Shown one piece after another: positions 24,885-36,180 of a stretch of 64,000 bases of DNA. The notes beneath the pieces are model-generated. The model had not been told where the DNA came from. It did not search any database and worked only from the letters and a program-made list of their open reading frames with translations. The DNA is taken from positions 10,215 through 74,214 of the forward strand of contig ML977008.1 in the NCBI GenBank assembly GCA_010015675.1. Direction: 5' to 3'. Each line of letters begins with the position of its first letter. Within the stretch, counting starts at the first letter, position 1. This stretch comes from Byssothecium circinans (taxonomy: Eukaryota; Ascomycota; Dothideomycetes; Pleosporales; Massarinaceae). The translations under genes were made by a program, and so were the position numbers.

Positions 24885-26835
24885 ATACCTAGCATAGCGT
24901 TAGGTCTATAAATAAGAGCCCTACTACCCGCTACTACTATCTTATTCTTACATTTTACCTTTCCCTCTCTTAATTAGCATAACTATCTAGCCGCTTAGAC
25001 TTAAGTTTCTATAGTAGCGAATTAGGTCACTCCCCACTACTAATTAACAAGATTAGGGGAGGAAAGCACTTTAATAAAAGTAATAAGTGCAATCTCTATA
25101 ATAATATATATTATGCATGGTTCTTAATAAGGCTAACACGTCCTGCAACAGGCACTAGAAGACAGGTGAGGCAGCTGAGCTAAACTATCTAATAGTAACA
25201 AATAGGCTGTTAGGATTAAGCTAATAATAAAGGGGCGATGTTATAGATTAGTGGCTAGTTATAGCTACTATAGGACTAAAGGGCATAAGGAGGCTATAAT
25301 ATCTATTAATAATAAAGCTATATAAGGCCCCCTACTAGCTTCCCCACCCCTCTGCGCTCATACCCTTTGTAACTGCGCATTGCATATTCTAGATTCGCAG
25401 TGGCTATGCCTAGTGCGTACATTAGGCCTATTATAGGGAGTGCTTCCCCTCTTACCTACGTTGACTTCGTCGTAGGTTTGACTAGTCTTATCTTTATTTA
25501 GTCCTTATTATTTATCTCCTACCTAAGTAGTCTTGAACTCCCTTTAAACTATAAGATTTTAATATATAGAAGCCTTTAGGAGCTTTATAATACGGCTCGT
25601 CTTTTTAATTCCCCCTATATCATCGTTTGATCAAGAACTCAATAGGATGATAAAATCTAATTAAGAGACTCCTACAGAATCTTTATTATCTATGTTTATT
25701 TCTTTACTAACTACTCTATCTCATTTACTACCAAATACTAGTTCGCTACTACCCGCTCTATTAACTACTCTTCTGCTATAGCCTTAATTGTCCCTACTAC
25801 CCTATCTACTACTGATGTTAGTTTCACTCCTCCTCTACTATAGACTCTTATTCTACGGCCTAATTCCCCTCTTATGGCGCACCTAGATGTTAGTGAGAAG
25901 CGTTAGTTTAATACCTAGAGACACCTCTAAGTAATTAAGAGATTAGCGTTACTTAGAATGAAAGGAAAATGAAGTTCATTTTTAGTGGAACACTCTATTA
26001 ATGGATGATAGGAAGCTCCTGCTCTTACGACTTATCTATAGATATTAATCTTATTTTAGCGGTTAGCATTGTTCTAACTCTGCGATGTGTTCATCAGGAG
26101 TCAGACAATATAAGGGGGGAATTATTTAGGGAATATACGAGCCCTAACTTAAGCGCATTGGCGTCTAGCGCTAAGGCCAAGTTATTGACAGTTAAGAAAG
26201 TAGAAGAATGGCATAGGTAGAAGCTCATATCTCTCCTTAATAGCTTGTTAAGGTAAAGAACGAAAAATTTGTCATAGAAGGGCATCTTAAAAGCTTTAAA
26301 GTAAAGTCCTATCCTCCTTTTTATTCTATCTATATTTCTCCTAGGCTTAACGGCGCACCCACTCGCACTATTTCGTTGGCGTGAGAGGATCTAGATTTAG
26401 GCTCTACTAGACTAAGAGGCCCAGCTCCTGCTTAAGGTTAAAAGTAGGAATATAGAATGTAGAAGATAAAGTTTAATAGACATAGTATTATAACATCTTT
26501 TAGGGTCTAGCTATGGCCTGTAATTTAATATCTATAGCTAGCGCGCTACTTTTCTTTTACAGCGTTAGTGTTTTTCTTGTTTTTCTATGTATGTGCGCAT
26601 GGGTTTACAGAATCTTTATTTGATGTACTATAGCAATGAAATCATGTTGACCGCTTGCGCTCTTTTGCACAAATAGCATGATACTAGATATATTAAGAAG
26701 TAGGGAAAGGGATAACTAGTAGACATGAAAGACAATCTATCACATCATTACAACTCTTGATCTAGAAAATAAGCCCTGATCCTCCTGCTTAGAACTATAT
26801 ACCTGCTAAGAATTATCAGCTAGTATTAGGGCATG
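24885..26835 (+). repeat. 1.95-kb dispersed repeat R1, uninterrupted copy
   Basis: Nearly collinear with 48935-49168 plus 51905-53671. Shared landmarks: CTATAAATA at the left end, GTGCAATCTCTATAATAATATATA, GACAGGTGAGG, CCCTTTAAACTATAAGATTTTAATAT, GGCGCACCCACTCGCACTATTT and TTAGGGCATGAA at the right end. Copy 2 carries a 2.7-kb insertion, so this copy shows the pre-insertion state. A weak frame at 26005-26220 corresponds to the ORF better seen in copy 2. Confidence 0.8.
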
Positions 26836-27243
26836 AAGAGACTTAACTTGCTTAATAAAAACTAGACTACTAACTTAGCTTACTTAGTGTCACTAAGTTA
26901 CTAAGTCATCAAGCAAGTCTACGCTGTCGACGAGTCTAGGATACGCCGTTGACTTAAAAACGGTAGGATTAGGATACGTTAGCGGCTAGGTAGCAGGATA
27001 TGTTGGTAGCTAGGCAGCAGGATGCTACGATGGCTAGGCAGCAGGATGCTGCGATAGCTAGGCAGCGGGATATAGTAATAGCTAGGTAGCGGACGTCTCT
27101 AGACCTAGTTAGCAAGTTCGTCCTCCATGCTCTTAGTATGATGTAATACTTTTATTCTTTAAAGCCATGCTAGACTTCCCTCGCTAGTGTCGCTGTAAAT
27201 TATAAGGCTCTAGGGCGGTAGCGGGCGTAGATACGGTAGCATG
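26836..27243. other. Spacer with a 24-bp tandem array
   Basis: No gene. It contains the minisatellite at 26984-27096 and a sequence near 26890-26910 where CTTAGTGTCACTAAG forms a short inverted repeat. Confidence 0.5.
26984..27096. repeat. 24-bp minisatellite, about 4.5 copies
   Basis: Units start with GCTAGGCAGCAGGAT or a transition variant (GCTAGGTAGCAGGAT, GCTAGGCAGCGGGAT). Spacing is 24-27 bases. Confidence 0.85.
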
Positions 27244-27595
27244 AGTTCTCTTATAAGACTAGTCTCGTTAGGAAGCGTTGCTAGAAAGAGCGCTATGCAA
27301 TTTTACCTTAAGATTACTTCTTTAGGAGAAACTTTAGCCACATCAGCAAGACTAGACTAGAGTTAGAAGTATTTAGTTATTAAGTAAGATATACTTACGT
27401 ATAGTCTCTTACTAGTATAAGTTCTCTTATAAGACTAGTCTCGTTAGGAAGCGTTGCTAAGAAGAGTGCTATGCAATTTTACCTTAAGATTACCTCTTTA
27501 GGAGAAACTTTAGCTACATTAGCAAGACTAGACTAGAGTTAGAAGTATTTAGTTATTAAGTAGGATATACTTACGTATGGTCTCTTACTAGTATA
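27244..27595. repeat. 176-bp tandem duplication
   Basis: Copies at 27244-27419 and 27420-27595 both begin AGTTCTCTTATAAGACTAGT and end TCTCTTACTAGTATA. I count about nine differences, all transitions, including CCACATCAGC against CTACATTAGC. Confidence 0.9.
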
Positions 27596-27838
27596 GATTC
27601 GCATGTAGTAGTGAAGATAACTTTTCGTCTTAAAACTCTTATTATAATTAGGATAGTAGTATAGCATGGGAGTATCTACATAAGTAGAAAAGTTGATGCC
27701 GCTAGTATAGACTTTAGCGGCGGAGTCACTCTTGCTTTGCTTACGTATGGCGGCGAGAGTTGCGGCAAGGTTGCAGTAGTGCGAGGGTTAAGACGTTAGC
27801 AATAGGGGGTCATTATAGTTATTGCTGTAAATGCTATA

Positions 27839-29034
27839 TCATGTGCGCGTGTAGTTGAAGGATGTCATGCTGTTATACTATACTAGGGTCATAGAGAAGA
27901 GCTATTCGTTTTCTTGGTCTTTAGTCGTTGTAGTAAGTTAGGTATGTAGTTAATTAAGGCTTAAACTAGTAAGACTAGGCATCTTAGAGTTAGCTATTAA
28001 AGGCTTAGGCTAGTGGATACTAGACGGCGCAGGCTCTATCATTGAGACGTAATTAGCGATGACGCCCTACTCAGTTAGAGTGGGAGCGACGCCGGCATCC
28101 TTAAAGATACTATCAAGAATAGAGGTGGAGGCGGCATAGACGTCATTAGACATGCGTAGGATTAGTAGAGGATTAGAACTAGCAGATTTGCTAGTAATAA
28201 AAGTACTAGAAGTGACGAGCTTCTCTTTATCCTTAGCACGTAGCATGAGGGTGAGAAACTACTCTTATTATTAGCTAGGAGTTTACTTATCTAAGACGAA
28301 GTCATTAACAAAGATGTAGTTATTCTATTCACTGTTGCCTATGTGTAAGCTATCCATGTTAGAGGTGAAGTTAGTAAAGGTCATGCTAGGTACAATAGAA
28401 GTGTTAGTCGTAGCGCACTTAAGTCTCTTAGTAAGAATAGAAACCTTCTTACGAAGCTTACTAGTCTCTAGAGTGTGGGTGCGGATGAGCTCCTTTTTGT
28501 TAAACTATAGTTAGCTAATTAAGTGGTGCATCTCTAGCTGCTTATAGTGCTAGTTCTCTTTCTTAGTAAGGAGGTTCTCATACTTAAGACGCATATTGCT
28601 GAAGTTATTCTGTAGCGTGTAGTACTTTTTAGACTAGGCCTTCTTCTCCTCTTCCAGCTCTTCCGTATGCTTCTTTTTCTATTATTAAGAGTCGAAACTG
28701 CCATCATGTTAGCTGTGGACGGACGGGAACAATAAAACTAAAATTGCACGTAAGACTAAAGGAGGAAGGCTATAACTAAAGAGAGTACATACGCGGCCTA
28801 CTTGTTCTAGAGAAGGCGTCTTTGTTGTTTAAGTTCCTTGAGGTCATCTTTATTCTAGCAGTGCAGGATGAGATGGTTAATGTTAAGCAGATTCCTTTTA
28901 GTAGGGATATTAAAGTGAGCGTTCTTCTTACGAATACTACTATCACGGTGGGGAGTGAAGGACCTTAGAGGAGAGGTAGCCCGCATACGCTTAGGACTAG
29001 GTCATGCATTCATCTCTTATTAGTTAAAAGCCAT
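27839..29034 (-). pseudogene. Decayed coiled-coil protein gene with one intron
   Basis: The minus strand starts at ATG 29034 (MAFNQQEMNAWPSPKRMRAT after reading stops through). Exon 1 is basic and Pro/Ser-rich, with DDLKELKQQRRLLQNKQAA. Exon 2 begins with a Lys/Glu coiled coil (KKKHTEELEEEKKAQSKKY, KYENLLTKKEN), followed by a Leu/Lys helix and a Ser/Thr-rich tail, to TGA at 27839; the frame stays readable for about another 75 codons beyond it, so the true end may be near 27600. About 370 codons, only Gln/Trp-type stops. A nuclear or cytoskeletal scaffold would fit, but no family is recognised. Confidence 0.65.
28713..28792 (-). other. Relict intron in the coiled-coil gene (80 bases)
   Basis: On the minus strand it begins GTATGT and ends CACAG. 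Removing it joins the exon 1 frame (KQAA) exactly to the exon 2 coiled-coil frame (DGSFDS then KKKH), with no shift. Confidence 0.75.
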
Positions 29035-29544
29035 CAATTCTAAGTTAGTATAGGGAGACAGTAGCTGCTTAGGACCCTAGGTAAAGATAGAGCTAGGTCG
29101 CATGTTGCTTTAGATAGGGAGATAGTAAAATAGCATCTACTATAAGGGCTCTAGGATGAATGGTAAGAGAGTAGCACTTAATGCAAGTGTTAGGCTCTCC
29201 CATCTACTTACTCTACTATGTAGTGTGTTGAATGAGATAGTAGTAGTAATAGACTAAGCTAGGGATTAGCGCGTATATATGTAGAGAGTAACACGTAGAT
29301 ATTAGATGAGAAGATATACTAGTAGGAGCTGGGTGGTCATAGGATAATATATACAAAGAATTATAGTTAAGGATGTAGCTAGCTAAGTAATAGAAAGGGG
29401 CTATAGATATGCTTAGTATAAGTTATCTATTTTAGTAGCGACTAGGATAGGATCCCTTGCCCTAAGAATAGGGTTAGGCGTATGCTTAGTAGTTATGTAC
29501 ATTAATTTAGATGCCGCAGCTACTAGAGCATTAATTAGTAACTA

Positions 29545-30024
29545 TCCATTACAAACTAGATCATAAGGTCGCGAACTTAATTAGGAAGTGTCTTTATAAG
29601 TAGGTCTATCTAGAGCACTACGGCGTGATAGGATATTCTTATTCGCTATAAGGAATTATAAGCGATTACGCGGACGCAAGATAGCGGCATATACCTTTCT
29701 ACGCTTTAATGTCGCGGACAGCTAAAGCTATTCACTAACGAATGATATCCTCTCTAACTTTAGGAATATCTTTAACTGTAAGCTTTTTATTTATATGATC
29801 CCTGATTTATTTCTTCTCGTCCGTAGGGACAGTTCTCTATGTGTAATTAGGGTTGTCCTTGACTACTTGTTGTGCTTCTCCGTTGGTGTAGACCTGTAAC
29901 GTTCAAGTAAATACGTAGGGATAGGGATAAGGGCTAATACATAGAAGCTATCCTACTGAATCAGCGTGTGACCTACTGCAGCCTGCGCTTTAGCTGCGGT
30001 TGCATTTCTTAGGAGTGAGTACAT
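29545..30024 (-). pseudogene. Decayed small gene of unknown function with one intron
   Basis: Starts at ATG 30024 (MYSLLRNATAAKAQAAVGHT). Exon 1 ends at DSFY; after a 47-base intron the frame resumes VYTNGEAQQVVKDNPNY, then TVPTDEKKQIRDHINKKLTV, a charged helical section IPKVREDIIRQWIALAVRDIK, and a basic C-terminus. About 140 codons with few stops. It resembles a small DNA-associated or regulatory protein, but no family was recognised. The 3' end is uncertain. Confidence 0.55.
29894..29940 (-). other. Relict intron (47 bases)
   Basis: GTATTA donor, TTGAACGTTACAG at the acceptor end. Splicing joins TTC TAT to GTC TAC in frame. The length is near the lower limit for filamentous fungi. Confidence 0.6.
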
Positions 30025-30869
30025 GTCGTTTAGTGTTAGAGTTAGAGGGTATAGAGGGTAAGGCTTTAGCTAATCAAGGATCTATACTTAGCGTTAAGGC
30101 ACCCAAGCCTTGGCCTTGCGCTTTAGCGCAACCTAACTCCGGCTCGCTCATTCGTGAACGTGAAGGCGAACGCTTAGTATATCTATAGATAAAAAGTAAG
30201 AATATCTAGTTAGATAAAATATTTTATTATGTTTTTCTAATTTTAGGAATTTCTACCCTCTCTACGCTAGTTCTCTAATAGGTCTAGGCTGCATGCTATA
30301 ATTAGAGTACTAATAGATATATAAACTAGCTCTAAAGTTATTATAATTTATTTAGGTAGTTTATTAGGCGTTTAGGGTATAAAGCTTAAGTAACCTACCT
30401 TTCTACATACCTATAGCTTAGTAAGAAATTAGAAATCCTAGAATACTTTTTTATTATTCTTTAGAACTATAACTAGTTATAATATATGTCTGTATTTAAA
30501 ATTCCAGCTTTATAGCTCTAGCATTTAAATTGTTATTAAAGGTTGAATATTTAATATTCTACTAAGAGATTTTAGGCTTTTTTATAGTATAGGCTATTTA
30601 GTAGTGCTTTACGTTAGTAGCTATAAGCGTATAATAAAATAGTAGGGTGTATATAAAATGTAAAAAGGTAATAGAGATATAGTAGAGATAGTTAAAATAG
30701 TAGTTGATTGATAGTAGATTATATCATATGTATATCATGTGTTTGATCAAAGATAGAGCACTTACTTATACCTTTCTTCAGCCTATTCCTACTAGCCTGT
30801 ATGCGGTAGATAATATAAAGAAAGGCTGCAAGCGTTCTTACTTTTCTGTAAACGTTTTAGCTTAATATT

Positions 30870-30917
30870 GTTTCTTTATTTAATAAAGAAAACTAGTTTC
30901 TTTATTTAATAAAGAAC
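30870..30917. repeat. Tandem pair of near-perfect palindromes
   Basis: TTTCTTTATTTAATAAAGAAA (30871-30891) reads almost the same on both strands and is repeated 26 bases later (30897-30916). Confidence 0.85.
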
Positions 30918-30947
30918 TAATAACGCCACAATATTAGCTAGGCCTTT

Positions 30948-31057
30948 GGATCGGTCGATCAATCGATTGCTTAATCAATTGATCGATCTAGGATGGTTCC
31001 ATCCAATCTATAGTCAACTGCCTAAGAGGTAGTAATCTAGGATAGCCTAGATTACTA
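30948..31057. repeat. Three adjacent hairpins
   Basis: First, an imperfect inverted repeat rich in GATCGATC with CAATCGATTG/CAATTGATCG arms (30951-30988). Second, GGATGGTTCCATCC (30991-31004), a 6-base stem with a 2-base loop. Third, a 12-base perfect stem with ATAG loop at 31030-31057 (arm TAGTAATCTAGG). Confidence 0.8.
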
Positions 31058-31395
31058 ACCTATAGTATTTAACTACTAGGTAATAAGGAGTATATATAGA
31101 AATAAGAGTAGATTAATATAAGTATTAAATATACTCTTATATTCTAACATAAAAAGAGGATAATATAGTATTTATAGTAGTAGAGAAGAAAAGATTTAAC
31201 TAAAGTAGTATAAGCTAAAGAAGGGTAAGAAAGATATTATAGTTATATCTATACTAAACTAATAAATAAGCCTAGAAAATATAAAGCTAATTTTAGATAG
31301 TTTACTAGTAACTATAGGTAGCTTAATAGCGCTTTAATATTAAGGTTCTAAGCTTTATTTGCGTGCTATTTAGCGCTATTCGCGGCTAAACTTAG

Positions 31396-31545
31396 CCCTC
31401 CCCGTAAGCACTAACTACTAGCCCTATGAGATGTTAAGCACCTCTGCGCTAACTGAATATACTCTTCCTGCCCTCCCCGTAAGCACTAACTACTGGCCCT
31501 ATGAGATGTTAAGCACCTCTGCGCTAACTGAACATACTCTTCCTA
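31396..31545. repeat. 75-bp tandem duplication
   Basis: Two copies starting CCCTCCCCGTAAGCACTAAC at 31396 and 31471 differ by only two transitions (ACTAGCC/ACTGGCC, GAATATACT/GAACATACT). Confidence 0.9.
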
Positions 31546-31865
31546 CTCTCCCTGCCTTTTCTTTGTTACCAATCGTTCACATCGCAAGCGCATGCTCCTA
31601 GCATGCTAACTTAGGTGGCTGCTCTAATAGAGAGCACCCATATTATGGCGCGTTAATCCTATGTTTATTAACATATTACCGTACCACCTCTACCTCTTAT
31701 CTTAAAATGACGGACCTGGATATTATTCTCTACCTGTACCTAAATGATGGCTAGGGGAAGAAGGGCGCAGAGTTTGCAATTTCCTTATCCTAGGGCGGGT
31801 CACGGTACATGCCGCCACGCGACGCGCTGGAATAACATGACATCCCTAGCCGTCAAGATAGGGAG

Positions 31866-34049
31866 TTGACGGAGCAGCTAGAGGAGCAAAGAGGCCTTAA
31901 AGGTAGTACTTACCTCATTTTAAGGTTTAGCTATGGTGCAAAGACTTATTATAGTATAGTAGCTAGGTGCGCCCTAAATATTAATCTGCCCTTACTAAAG
32001 CTACTAGGAATTAGTTGCTTTTACCTTACCTTTACCTTTAACTATAAGGACCAGCTAATAGCAAGAGACCTAGGCTCTCTCTATGGAACCAGAGTCATGT
32101 ACAATAAAGAAGAGGGAGAGCAGCGGTCTAATTTCAACTATCTTTTGCAGGGGCCTAGGATTTTGGGCAATAAACTATTAGTCCTTAATATCATAGGCAA
32201 TGTTTAGTTTAAAGTCGTTATGCCTTCTTATAATATCACGTCCTAAGACTACATTGATAGGGTGGCCTAGTTCTGTTAAGGCATAGTAGACCCTAAGGAT
32301 CTCTTTACCTCTTTTGCTCTTTATAGCGCGCTAGGCACCTAGCCCCCTATAGGGACATATATAGCCTAGAGACTTACCAGCCCAGCTCTTATTAAGAAGA
32401 AACTTGGTAAGGGAGCTTTTAGGGTAGTAACATATGTTTAGAATATAATAACTAGGGAAGAGTATGCCTTAAAGGAGCTACTAGAGAAGTTGATTAGAAG
32501 CAGCTAAGTTATAACTAAGGATTAGAAGAAGGAAGCTTAAGTTATAGGCCATATTTCTTATGTAAGTGCTACACCTGGTATCTCTAACATCCTTAAGATA
32601 GCCTAATACTTATAGCCGCAGCCTTAGGACTATATTATCGCGTTTCAAGAGGCCACATTCTCCCCTTAGCCCTAGCTAATCTTTGAGTACGTCCCTGAAG
32701 GCTCTCTTGATAACTGCATTAACTTGTCTACCCTAGAAAACGTACAAGTCCTTCACTAATTGCTTTTAGCCCTGTGATACCTCCATAGATAAAACCCTCT
32801 GATTAGACATTATAATATTAAGCCTAAGAATATCCTAGTGCTCTACTAGCACTCTAACGGCATCTACGTCAAGTTTGCAGACTTTGGCCTTGCCAAAGTA
32901 GTAGACTATCTAGAAACATTCTATGGTACACTGTGATAGGCAGCTCTAGAGATCTATAATAAGGCCCCTAAGTATAGCATGGCTGTTGATATCTAGTCTC
33001 TTAGCCTAGTTATTACTTTATAAGAGTGTGGGCTTCTATACTACGAAGACTCTTACTGAACTAGCGCTGTAGCTTGGATATGGGTGGTATTGCAGCATGT
33101 TAAGGATTATAAGAGGAAAGGAAACGGGTTGCTGCATTTCCTTCTTGATATGATGCTGGTTATAAACCCGTAGGAGTGAAAGGATGCCCTATACTATTAT
33201 GATAAGGCGCTGTGATTGTTTAATAGTCAGCTTAATAAGTACATGGCTATAGACATGAATGAAAGTAAGGAGGATAGTAATCTAAGCATCCTAACATCTT
33301 TGATACCTAGCACCTAGCCTTTAATAGGGGATGAGGGGGCAAGTAAAGAACCTATGATTCACCTTAGTCCTTAGGTTGATAGCTTACTAATACTAGCTAG
33401 AACGCTAGCTACGTCTATCAGCCCTTTTATCACGAATCTAGGGTATTGCGGCACGGATATAATTAACTCTATCATTAACTCACTTAAATCTAGAATATCC
33501 TAAGGCTTAGATGGCTTAATGCCTAGGGCTTAGCTACGCTAGGGAGGGAGCGTACTAGACAGCGTGCTATAGAAACTAGATCTAGCAAGTTTCTTAAGCA
33601 ACTATGACGTCAGAGGCACGGAAGCTGGCCGCCCTTAGAACAACGCTTATCTTAAAGAGCTAGGCGTCTCCTTCCTTATTTGCTACTATCTTAGTAGTGG
33701 AGCTTAAGACTATAAGGCCTAAGAAGTTATTAAGGCTCTAGAAGAAGCAAGAGAAACCCCCTAACTAGGGCGTAAAAGGATATGGCTAGAAGCTAGTAGC
33801 CCGCTGCTACCAGCCTACTAGCCTTTCATGGATTTGACTCTAGGGGTCGCGGTTCTATAACGTGATAGTATAGTCAGCCTGGATAGTTCTTCTAGTAGAG
33901 TGCTGCGAGCTAGCAAATGCAGGAAGAGTATCGCAGCGGGCGAGGACCCGGAGTTAGGATGATTACTTGATAGGGGGATATGTGTGTATATATGTATAAC
34001 TCATGTTTGCGTCTTAGCTCTAGGGTGCAATGCTAAAGGTCTAGAATAA
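31866..34049 (+). pseudogene. Decayed FHA-domain serine/threonine protein kinase (copy 1)
   Basis: ATG at 31866 opens frame 3, and the same frame holds to 34047-34049, about 727 codons, without any shift. The first 113 codons have no stop and form an FHA domain: YLILRFSYG, the phosphothreonine-binding core as ARCALNINLPLLKL, then RDLGSLYGTRVMY. A linker (near 32218-32390) precedes a CAMK-like kinase: LGKGAFRVV, YALKEL, IFEYVPEGSLDN, catalytic HYNIKPKN (32808) where the family has H-R/H-D-I-K-P-E-N, intact DFG (32880-32888), AALEIY for AAPEIY, and HFLLDMMLVINP. The Asp-to-Asn and Glu-to-Lys changes are G-to-A transitions in invariant residues, so the enzyme is dead. The C-terminal 270 codons are fungal-specific. 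It is followed on the same strand by another relic at 34261. Confidence 0.92.
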
Positions 34050-34260
34050 TCCTAGCTTTATTTAGAATATAATAAATAAGTCCTCCCATAGGTCGTAGGT
34101 ATATGATAACGTAAGGCTAGTTCCTTAAGTTACTATATACCCTCTAAAAGTAGTTAGTAGCCCCACGCATGCGCTAAGGTAGGACTAAGCTCGTAATGCT
34201 ATGCAAACTACTCTTCTCTACTATTATTAACGCACACCTGCTACCTACGCAACCTATAAA

Positions 34261-35774
34261 ATGTCGTTCACTAAAGCCCCAGCGCCTGTATTCATGGCCG
34301 CAGACCTCCTAGGGTTCAATGAGAGTTAGCTCATCTAGTATCTAAAGAGTAATAGGCGCGTTAATGGTGGATTTAACATCTAGATTACTACTAGGCTAGA
34401 AAGCCTCTCAAAGAGCTAATAAGATAAGCTAGGGAGTAGACTAAGGTAAGAGGGCTTCTACTACTCTGTATTTCTAGCTATTCATCACTAATGGGCATTC
34501 TAGATAGGGCCGCCGCGGAAATTATAACTACGTTATGATCTATTAACATGGACGCACTCCTCGTGCGCTTAGTAAGCATTAAAAGTAGATAGGATAGCTC
34601 CTAATAAGTTGCATATTTATAATCACTACCTAAGACGTCTAAGTTAGATAGAAGCACCGTACTACCTAACCCTAATACAGAACACTTACATGAAGCCTTA
34701 AGCTATTACAAGCTTATTTAGGATGGAGGCAGGCCCGTCTACCTAATCAAGGTTCTGTCGTATATCCTGAACGAACCTGCAGCTAGCCATGAACCTCTTC
34801 TGCCATAGCTCACTAATCTAGACTCTGCAAGTTAAAGTTAGGAGATGCGGACCGTATTTTCCTAGTAGCTTGATTAGTGGTAGGACTTTCACAAATAGTA
34901 GTAGAATAACTAAGGTACCGCTAATATAGATAGAGGATTTCTAGCGTTTCTTATAGTAGAATAGGGCGGATATAAGTGAATTAGGGCATATAAGATAGTA
35001 TCTAATAGTTTATTTAAGGAGATAATTTGGCGGCTGTAGCAGCAGAAGCCTAAACACTAGCTACTCCCTAATGATTAAGGATTCCCCACCTATAAGGAAG
35101 TAGTTAAGATATGGCTCATACCTTACAACTTTAACTAACCTCTATAGTTAATAAAGGACCTATATAAGCAAAACTAATAGACTACATAGCTTGAATACCT
35201 TAACTTTAAGTAATAGTGGTTAGAACGACACGTTGCCGCCATAGAAGCTAAGGAGCAGTAATACTAGCAAGCCTAGAAGAGGCTGCTTAACACAGTGCAG
35301 CCGCCACTAAAGGGAGGAATAGAATTGTATAGCATAAAAGGTAGCCTTAACTTTAACGTTGTGACTGCCGCAGAGGCTTTAGGGTCTTCGTGAACTCAAT
35401 AGTAGGGTAAGAATATAAGGATGGTTACTCTAGGCAAATAGTTATCTGCCGCTTAGGCTAACCTAGATAAAGCCATGAAAGTAATTAATAGCTTCATCTA
35501 AGATACGGAACCTTTTTAGGATGTAGAGATAACTATCTACCACTAAAAGAACCGTGTGTAGTAGGTTCTCAAGGAAGCACATGTAATAGAGACTAAGGTG
35601 TCGCAATAACGTAGGATAGCGAAGAATAACTTAAAGTTAGACGCAGGGGAGAGTAAGAAAAGGAGACGTAGTAATAATAATAATATCCTCTCTAAGTTAT
35701 AGTCTAAGAGGATAAGATGGGGAGGGAGTAGAAAAGATATAGCTTTAGACCTAGTGTTAGGGCAACCTCATTAA
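34261..35774 (+). pseudogene. Decayed member of a fungal family of unknown function (EYLNYE-type)
   Basis: ATG at 34261 opens MSFTKAPAPVFMAADLLGFN. After one or more frame shifts it reads IQDGGRPVYLI (near 34712), SQQLDQWQDFHKQQQNNQG, FPTYKEVVKIWL, and LEYLNFKQQWL (about 35190-35225), then a Lys/Arg-rich tail (KKRRRSNNNNN). The order QDGGRPVYP, RWQDFRKWQxDNRG, EYLNYEYWWLD is that of a multicopy family seen as hypothetical proteins in many ascomycetes; no biochemical role is known to me. It is predicted soluble and helical, rich in Trp and Gln, most of which are now stops. Family assignment is from memory of the motif order. Confidence 0.7.
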
Positions 35775-35994
35775 AGTCTATAGATACACACCTAAAGCAC
35801 TTTAATAACCTAGAGCGTGAGATTATCTACCTGCTAGAAATAAGGTTAAATAACCTATAAGTAATATAGTAGGGGGTAATTAACCATTTCTCTTATTATG
35901 CTATATATTTCACTATAGAGTCTATAGCTCATATTTTTTACTTTTATCTAATCCTACCAAGTGGCTCAATCTTCTATGATGCGAAGGTAAACAT

Positions 35995-36180
35995 AGGCTG
36001 ACACCGCAGGATGAACATCTATGACACTTAAAAGCTAGCTTCTTTGCGTGATGAATAGCACATACGGAAGCTATGACCTACCCTATTTAAAAATCCTTAT
36101 TAATGTGTGCGTCTTCGCGTCTACTAGTGTCCTTATAGAGTCTTTATTAGTGATATAAGGCACCGCAGTAATACATGCAA
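35995..36180. repeat. Short dispersed repeat R3, copy 1 (186 bp)
   Basis: GGCTGACACCGCAGGA at the left, CACATACGGAAGCTAT in the middle and TAAGGCACCG...TAATACATGC at the right are shared with 54971-55420. The second copy carries an insertion and a small tandem duplication, so this is the simpler form. Confidence 0.8.

Larger units (their letters stand above)
30025..31395. other. GC-rich hairpin island, then AT-rich stretch with palindromes
   Basis: Between 30090 and 30175 several short inverted repeats are packed (CCAAGCCTTGG, GCGCTTTAGCGC), with fewer TAG than around. From 30180 to 31380 the sequence is much more AT-rich and no gene is visible. Confidence 0.55.

Noticed and set aside
30180..31380. 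Mitochondrial DNA insertion (AT-rich block)
   Set aside because: AT-rich and palindrome-rich, but no mitochondrial gene or tRNA fragment was recognised, so it is left as an unexplained region.
31866..32207. A separate intact 113-codon gene
   Set aside because: It is the FHA part of the kinase; the same frame continues past the TAG at 32205 through the kinase domain.
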